64,000 bases of DNA from Chloropicon primus (taxonomy: Eukaryota > Chlorophyta > Chloropicophyceae > Chloropicales > Chloropicaceae). This document shows, one piece after another, positions 59,226 to 64,000 of this stretch. How positions within the stretch are numbered: position 1 is the stretch's first letter; each line of letters starts with the position of its first letter. Location of the stretch: the NCBI GenBank assembly GCA_023205875.1, contig CP060757.1:806001-870000 (forward strand), in the 5' to 3' direction. Under the pieces are notes generated by a model, which ran no database searches, was not told where the DNA came from, and saw only the letters and a list, made by a program, of their open reading frames with translations. Made by a program: the position numbers and the translations under genes.

Positions 59226-59858
59226 TCAAGCCTTCCTCACCAGCCGCATGGAGTTCCCTTTGACGTCCACCACGAGGACACGGTCGACGTGAACCCGCGC
59301 GATGACCTTGTCCGATCCCTGGAACGCTTTTCCGTACTTTCCGTGCCCCTCGTCGTGCTGCCTCCGCCCGGCTTCCGCTGCCTTTCCCTTCTCCATGATC
59401 TCAGCCCGCCCATAGAGCGTTATGCTCTGAGGCTTCACGCCCTGGAACAGGCTCTGCGTCGCTGCCTTGCCTTCGAAGTTGTGCAGCAGTAAAGACACCC
59501 GCTCGTTCTCGAGCATGTTCCGCCACTTGGTGTCCTTGGGAGTGCTGAACACCACTGCCTGGGCGGACTCATCGAACGTGAAGAACATGAGGGACAGCTC
59601 GGTCTCTCCGTGGGTGTCCGCCGTCGCCAGGTAGGACAGGGGACAGTTGTCGAGCATGAACATGAGCTCGTTCTTAAAGTTGCTGATGAACGACTGGAGC
59701 TGCTCCCGAGGAAGCCCCAGAGCCTGGCTCGACAGGGACGAGATCTCGAACGACGACCCGAGAGCGTCCGGGACGAGCTCCTGGAGCTCAGGCGGCACTT
59801 GCAACTTGCTCTGCGTCCTGGAGATCAAAACCTGCGAGTGCATGGACGGAGAGCTCAT
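59226..59858 (-). CDS. split-barrel flavin-binding (PNPOx-like) protein
   Basis: A single exon of 210 residues. Residues about 55-200 match the pyridoxamine-5'-phosphate-oxidase-like split barrel, close to the general-stress/HugZ branch. Blocks are FMLDNCPLSYLATADTHGET, LSLMFFTFDESAQAVVFSTP, DTKWRNMLENERVSLLLHNF and SITLYGRAEIMEKGK, ending in VIARVHVDRVLVVDVKGNSM. These are the FMN-cradling strands of the fold. No targeting peptide is obvious. The true reaction is unknown; many relatives bind FMN, F420 or heme. It converges on the Sfi1-like gene with 58 bases between stops. Confidence 0.82.
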   Translation of the reverse strand: MSSPSMHSQVLISRTQSKLQVPPELQELVPDALGSSFEISSLSSQALGLPREQLQSFISNFKNELMFMLDNCPLSYLATADTHGETELSLMFFTFDESAQAVVFSTPKDTKWRNMLENERVSLLLHNFEGKAATQSLFQGVKPQSITLYGRAEIMEKGKAAEAGRRQHDEGHGKYGKAFQGSDKVIARVHVDRVLVVDVKGNSMRLVRKA

Positions 59859-60173
59859 CTTGGGACGACGCCAGACCCCAAGACGAACCCCTCTCGTCCC
59901 GCCTTGTCGCCTTATCCAAAGACAGAGATGACCTTTTTTCTTATCCCCGAGGGAAGGGGGAGGGAAACGTCAAGGGACAAGCGAGGGGAAGGAGGGAAAG
60001 ATGGTGACTTTGTGGTGAAGGCGGGGAGGGAGTTGAGGAGACCAAGGAGGGGTCTCTCTGGGCGCGTTCGTGTTTGATAGGCGAGACGTTTGTTGTTGTT
60101 GGGCACAAGGAGGGAGGTTTAGACAGTTGTTGTTTGTTTTCTTTCCGCAATCAAGAGGGACAAAGATATAGAT
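59859..60173. promoter_or_regulatory. divergent promoter split-barrel gene / SAM-domain gene
   Basis: A 315-base divergent gap with purine-rich blocks (GGGAGGGAAACG, GAAGGAGGGAAAG) and a (TTG)n-like run near 60091-60100. No gene is seen. Confidence 0.4.
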
Positions 60174-60866
60174 ATGCCAAGGGTGCTTCGGATCGTGGCG
60201 CCCAGGCGAAGCACCATCCGCGTGGTGAGGGACAGCTTCTTCAACGTCAGGACGGCTTTCCTCCTCCTCGTCCTCGCGTACTGCTGCCTCAAAGTGTTCG
60301 AGCTCGGGGACAAGCGAACGGAGGTCTCCAAGCTCTTGAGCAACATTGGGCTCCAGGAGTACGAGGACAGGTTCGCCTTGAAGGGCTACTTCAGCGTGGA
60401 TGACGTGCTGCTGGTTTCTACCACCGAGCTCATGGAGGACATCGGGTTCGAGACCCGCATCATGGCCAGCAAGGTGAAGGACGGGGCCTTTCGGTCCAGG
60501 AGGGGAGACTTCTTGGGGCTCTCTCTCTATTACGTGGTTCTGGTTTTCGTTGGGTTCAGCGCAGCCATGTGCATCCTGAGCAAAAACTTTCGCAAGGCAG
60601 CGGCGGAGATCTGCGTCCTGATCATACTCATCAGCTGGTCGTTCGGCAGGAAGCAGTACAGGCACTTTTACTCGATAGAGGGGGTGCCCGCCGAGATCGT
60701 CGTGGACGAGGACAAGGACGACGACAAGGACCTGGACGGGGACAAGGGCAAGAAGCACAGGAAGATGGCCAAGGTGAAGAAGAAGGTCAAGGGCTGCTTC
60801 AAGAGCTGCTTCAAGAAGTCTTCTTCTGAGAAGAAGGACAAGGACTCGGGCGAGGGCGAGGACTAG
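60174..60866 (+). CDS. SAM-domain membrane protein with polybasic tail
   Basis: I do not know this protein as a family. It is a single exon of 230 residues. A basic N-terminus leads to a transmembrane helix near 27-43 (TAFLLLVLAYCCLKVF). Then comes a sterile-alpha-motif-like domain at about 48-105 (VSKLLSNIGLQEYEDRFALK, GYFSVDDVLLVSTTELMEDI, GFETRI). The L..IGL.EY...F....I....LL.L...L...G pattern is classic SAM. Two further helices cover about 114-160 (LGLSLYYVVLVFVGFSAAMC, AAEICVLIILISWSFG). The tail alternates acidic DKDDDKD and basic KKVKGCFKSCFKK, with cysteines that could be palmitoylated. A protein-interaction role at a membrane is plausible, but only inferred. Confidence 0.8.
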   Translation: MPRVLRIVAPRRSTIRVVRDSFFNVRTAFLLLVLAYCCLKVFELGDKRTEVSKLLSNIGLQEYEDRFALKGYFSVDDVLLVSTTELMEDIGFETRIMASKVKDGAFRSRRGDFLGLSLYYVVLVFVGFSAAMCILSKNFRKAAAEICVLIILISWSFGRKQYRHFYSIEGVPAEIVVDEDKDDDKDLDGDKGKKHRKMAKVKKKVKGCFKSCFKKSSSEKKDKDSGEGED

Positions 60867-60986
60867 GAGAGAGAAAGTCAGGAAAGTCACGGCGCGGCGC
60901 GTGCGCTGACGCTCGAGGGGTAAGAGGTCGGCGGCGAAGGGGCTCGCGAGGAAAGGCGAAAGATATTAAACAGATGTAGAATGGGA

Positions 60987-62063
60987 CTAAAATTTTGTGA
61001 CGCCGAGCGCGGCAACGCGGGGCAGGCCGCAGGAGGACGCGAACTGCAGGCCCGCGGACCAACTCTCGTTCGGCTCGGGCACCGCCCAGTAGCAATTCTC
61101 CTCGATCAGCAACGCATTGTCGCCGCGCTTAATCTTGAACCACCCGGACTCGCCCCAGTACGTGCCCCACGAGTTGCGCACGATCCAGTAAGGCGTCCCG
61201 TCCTCCTCGTCCACCCCCCAACCAGCAACGGAGATGATGTGATTCACGTGCGGCTCGTACCCCTCCTCGGGAATGAGAACCCCTTTCTCGTAATCGTCGA
61301 GGGGGTCGCTGTCGATCTCGCAAGCGATCGGCCCTCGGGCGAAGATCTCCTTCATCATCTTCCTCTCCCCCCTCACCCGGCCGTACTCGGCGACGTAGTG
61401 AGAAGTGTAGTTCGAGCGCGGCACGGCCCAGCAATCGTGGCCCTGCGGGGGTGGCGGGGGCGCGCAGTTCCTGCATGTGTGAAAGTCGTCGCACACCTCG
61501 TCCCTGGCCTTGTAGTGCTGGCAAGTTTCCCCGGGAATCCCAAAATCGTGCACGTACTGGTACACACCCAAGGCGTTCCCTCCGTGGCAGCTCCCGGCCA
61601 CGTCCCTGCCGCAGTTCAGGAGGGCCTGGATCGAGTAGTTGATGTCGGGCCACGCCCCCCTCCTCGCGATCTTCACGCGGTCCGCGAGGGCTGAGAGCGC
61701 GCCGTGCGCCCAGCAAGAACCACAATACTGTGGAACGTGCTGGTTCAGGTCCTTGGTCACGTAGCTTGCTCTCCCTTCGCCCTCCTCCAGCGAGGTGTCC
61801 CTCCAGTCGAAGCAACTGGGCAAGCGGTGGTCCTCGAGGTACTCGTGAGGCAGGGCGGACAGGACGACGTCCTCGTTCGCCCGGAGGCCCGGGAGGGACT
61901 CGACCAACTCGCTCTGCAGCTTGGCCCGCGGGTGGGGGCGAGGAGGAGCTCCCGGGTCAGCAGCGGCAGCCACGGCGAGCAGCAGCATCGCGGCCACGGA
62001 GGCAATCACCATCCTCCTCATCCTCATCCTCATCCTCATCCTTGTCGTCGTCGTCGTCGCCAT
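60987..62063 (-). CDS. CTSZ: cathepsin Z/X-like papain-family cysteine protease
   Basis: Cathepsin Z is a lysosomal/vacuolar carboxypeptidase of the C1 family. It is a single exon of 358 residues. The start MATTTTTRMRMRMR leads into a signal peptide (MVIASVAAMLLLAVAAAA), with only a short propeptide, as in cathepsin Z. The mature enzyme opens with LPSCFDWRD. QHVPQYCGSCWAHG carries the oxyanion Gln110, the catalytic Cys115 and the HIP-like loop of cathepsin Z. NHIISVAGWG and IVRNSWGTYWGESGW carry the catalytic His and Asn. GSCHGGNALGVYQY, DFGIPGETCQHYKARDEVC and EKMMKEIFARGPIACEI match human CTSZ block by block. A proline-rich insert (APPPPPPQ) is peculiar to this copy. Confidence 0.93.
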   Translation of the reverse strand: MATTTTTRMRMRMRMRRMVIASVAAMLLLAVAAAADPGAPPRPHPRAKLQSELVESLPGLRANEDVVLSALPHEYLEDHRLPSCFDWRDTSLEEGEGRASYVTKDLNQHVPQYCGSCWAHGALSALADRVKIARRGAWPDINYSIQALLNCGRDVAGSCHGGNALGVYQYVHDFGIPGETCQHYKARDEVCDDFHTCRNCAPPPPPQGHDCWAVPRSNYTSHYVAEYGRVRGERKMMKEIFARGPIACEIDSDPLDDYEKGVLIPEEGYEPHVNHIISVAGWGVDEEDGTPYWIVRNSWGTYWGESGWFKIKRGDNALLIEENCYWAVPEPNESWSAGLQFASSCGLPRVAALGVTKF

Positions 62064-62258
62064 CTTCACAACAGTTTCTGTGGCTGCTGTCTCCTCGCGT
62101 TTGTCGTCTGGATCTCTCCTGCTTCGATCCACACGCTCGCTTCGCTGCTACGGCCACTTTTCTCCGAAAATCCTTGATCCTTCCCTTGGGATGATAGCAC
62201 CTTATCATCGTAACGCACGCGCCTCATGGTTCGTCGTTTCTGTTGGCGCGCGCAAGAT

Positions 62259-63173
62259 ATGGATCCAAAAACGATTGCGACGGTCAAGTCGACCGCACGG
62301 GTCATGAAGGAGCACGGGTATGAGATCACCCAGGGTAAGCGCTCGACCCCTTCTCTCTTCCCTTGTCTCTCTCTCTCTCTGCTTCTTTCTTCTCCTTCTT
62401 CTGGCTACTAACTCCTCTCCCTTCCTTCCTTTCCTCCTTGTTGCTTCTCTCTCTGTCGCGCGCGTGACGTGTGCGTCGTCAGAGATGTACGCCACCATGT
62501 TCGAGGAGGTGAGTGCCTCGTCCGTTCGTGCTCCTCGAAGCCCCCTGACACGTGCTTGGCTTTCGTTCCCTCTTGTTCTTCTTCTCTTCCAACCCGCAGC
62601 ACGAGGACATAAAGGCGCTCTTCAATCACGACAACATGGTTGTGCATCCGGGAGGTAAGCGCGTTTTGGCCTCCAGCTCCTCCCACTCGCCCCCCACGAC
62701 TGCTGACCTCCAGAGCTCTCTCTCTCTCTCTCCCTCGAGTCTCGCAGAGACGAAGAAGAAGCAGCCCCTCCTCCTGGCGCAGGCCGTGCACGCTTACGCC
62801 GAGAACATCGACAATCTGAGCTTGCTCGAGTCGGCCGTCGATAGAATAACCAAGAAGGTGGGTAGCTCACAGCAACGACCCGGAGTTCCCGCCCTGACAC
62901 GAACGCCGCTACTCTCTCTCTCTCTCTCCACACTTTTCGCAGCACGTGAGCGCGAACGTGAAACCGGAGCACTACGGCATCGTTGGCCGGCATCTGCTGA
63001 ACGCGGTCAAGAAGGTTCTCGGGGAGAAGGCGAAACCGGAGATCTGCGACGCGTGGGAAAAGGCCTTCAACTTCCTCGCCGAGCTCTTCATCGAGACGGA
63101 GAACAACCTGAGGAAAGAGGAGGCCGCCAAGAAGGAAGTGAGCAACCTTGGCTGCCGTTGTACCTTGGGCTGA
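62259..63173 (+). CDS. single-domain globin of the flavohaemoglobin type
   Basis: Five predicted exons: 62259-62334, 62483-62508, 62600-62654, 62748-62857 and 62943-63173, all in phase and giving 165 residues. The protein matches the globin half of bacterial and yeast flavohaemoglobins. EITQEMYATMFEEHEDIKAL contains the B10 Tyr. ALFNHDN holds the CD1 Phe, and KKKQPLLLAQAVHAYAENID the E7 Gln. DRITKKHVSANVKPEHYGIV contains the proximal F8 His, followed by GRHLLNAVKKVL. Tyr-B10/Gln-E7 is the pair used for NO dioxygenation. No FAD/NAD reductase domain follows, so a separate reductase would be needed. The C-terminus ends in NLGCRCTLG. An in-frame ATG at 62226 could extend the start by 11 residues. 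Exon 2 is only 26 bases. Confidence 0.88.
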
Positions 63174-63418
63174 GCACGCCAACGATGGGCCCACCATAGA
63201 TCACCCCCTAAAACAAATTAAGGCGTCGCGTCATTCATCATCCACATCCACATCCACTCTCTCTCCTTTCTCCCTCCTCTCCTCTCTCCCGGATTGCCTG
63301 GCCTGCTGACTCGAAAAAAGCAAAAAAGATTTTTTTTCCGACGACCCCAAAGACGAGAGAGAGACAACGTTGGCGGCGGTTCTGTAGACGAAAGGCGACA
63401 CGAAGCAGCGACGCAACG

Positions 63419-63803
63419 ATGAAGGACATGACGGAAGACTTGGACGTGATAGGGTGGGGCGAGCCCAACCACCTTTCGCGGTACCACAGTCCGTACTACA
63501 CGGAGAGCCACGTCAAGTGGCGCATGCACCTGAGGAAGTGGTGCGAGGAGAAGCTGCAACCTAACATCGGCAAGTGGGAGAAGGAGAAGATCATCCCTCA
63601 CTCCGTGTTCAAGAACGCCTTCGAGGTGGGGTTTCTCCCCGCCATTGTGGGCGCCCCGTGGCCAGAGCACCTGGTGGGACCCTGCCCAGCCCTTGGAAAA
63701 GGTAAGGACGCGGCGACGCCCCGAAGACGATGACAAAAGACGAACGAAAACAAAAGCGAAGCAAGCAACTCTAGTTCCCTGCACCGGACGCCACTGACCC
63801 CCT

Positions 63804-63851
<48 letters not shown>

Positions 63852-64000
63852 ACCCTGTCCAGGCGAGAAGTTCGACGCTTTCCACGAGCTGATCGCGTGG
63901 GAGGAGATTTGCAGGCTTGGCTCCGGCGGCCTCACTTGGGGCATCTGCGAGGGAATCCAGATCGGCGTCCCACCGCTGCTCAACTTCGGGACCCCTGAGA
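63419..64000 (+). CDS. acyl-CoA dehydrogenase family protein (5' part, runs off window)
   Basis: Exon 1 is 63419-63701 and exon 2 begins at 63863 and leaves the window; 140 residues are visible. The intron (63702-63862) carries a CT tract of about 44 bases before the acceptor. The N-terminal helical domain is seen: KWCEEKLQPNIGKWEKEKII, FKNAFEVGFLPAIVGAPWPE and FDAFHELIAWEEICRLGSGG, followed by LTWGICEGIQIGVPPLLNFG. These fit the acyl-CoA dehydrogenase alpha domain. The substrate chain class cannot be told without the FAD and active-site regions. No targeting peptide is evident at the start (MKDMTEDLDVIGWGEPNHLS). A short GA tract (63355-63364) lies 55-64 bases upstream. Confidence 0.85.
63804..63851 (+). 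repeat. (TC)n tract before an intron acceptor
   Basis: About 22 TC units lie within the first intron of the acyl-CoA dehydrogenase gene, ending 11 bases before the AG. It is the longest of several such tracts; others are at 49181-49216 and 49547-49577 in the PGBD gene and at 62926-62930. It acts as an extreme polypyrimidine tract. Confidence 0.85.

Noticed and set aside
1-64000. Search by eye for tRNAs, transposons and virus-like elements
   Set aside because: No T-arm/A-box pairs, terminal repeats, reverse transcriptase, integrase or transposase motifs were noticed; small or very old pieces could be missed without a search.

Overview
This is nuclear DNA from a compact, GC-rich green-algal genome. 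The sequence shows about 31 protein genes in 64 kb. Introns are short with GT..AG ends and often carry CT tracts near the acceptor. Many genes have the chlorophyte poly(A) signal TGTAA shortly after the stop codon. Plastid-linked genes include a nuclear photosystem I subunit PsaI, a TIC236/TamB protein, a targeted isopropylmalate dehydrogenase and a serine acetyltransferase. A fused betaine-lipid synthase (BTA1) is also typical of algae. A small prasinophyte-type chlorophyte (Chloropicophyceae would fit) is my inference. I saw no transposon, virus-like element, CRISPR array or tRNA.

Layout. 0-1.6 kb: U2 snRNA and a tetranucleotide microsatellite. 1.6-8.4 kb: LIN37, GET4, DRC10 (IQCD), an AFG1/ZapE-type ATPase with an apparent one-base frameshift, and a capping-type RNA triphosphatase with a CaaX tail. 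8.8-20.4 kb: serine acetyltransferase, D-type cyclin, an unknown coiled-coil protein, RPA32, elongin B, an ACT-domain/DMT-transporter fusion, LEUB and a small membrane protein. 20.5-29 kb: SPT4, a 1312-residue DnaJ-RCC1-SH3b protein, BTA1 and a secreted DUF4787-like protein. 29-43 kb: TIC236, allantoinase, NTAN1, the divergent RPL4/RACK1 pair and a METTL-type methyltransferase. 43-52 kb: CLC channel, NRF-type acyltransferase, a peptidoglycan-binding-domain plastid protein, a mitochondrial-type carrier and nuclear psaI. 53-64 kb: a 2063-residue Sfi1-like centrin-binding protein, a split-barrel flavoprotein, a SAM-domain membrane protein, cathepsin Z, a single-domain globin and the start of an acyl-CoA dehydrogenase.

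Themes. Cell cycle and chromatin: LIN37 and a LxCxE cyclin D point to an RB/DREAM pathway, with RPA32, SPT4 and elongin B alongside. Centriole and flagellum: DRC10 and the Sfi1 protein imply basal bodies and a motile axoneme at some stage. Plastid: PsaI, TIC236, LEUB, SAT, the ACT-DMT protein and the PGBD protein. Nitrogen and sulphur metabolism: allantoinase, SAT and NTAN1.

A recurring regulatory pattern is a GA-repeat on the coding strand, usually 20-100 bases upstream of the start codon, seen at about a dozen genes. The most novel-looking items are the DnaJ-RCC1-SH3b fusion, the ACT-DMT fusion, the prenylation-tailed RNA triphosphatase and the oriented GA leader tracts. Splice sites were read by eye from frame continuity and family matches, so exon ends are predictions.
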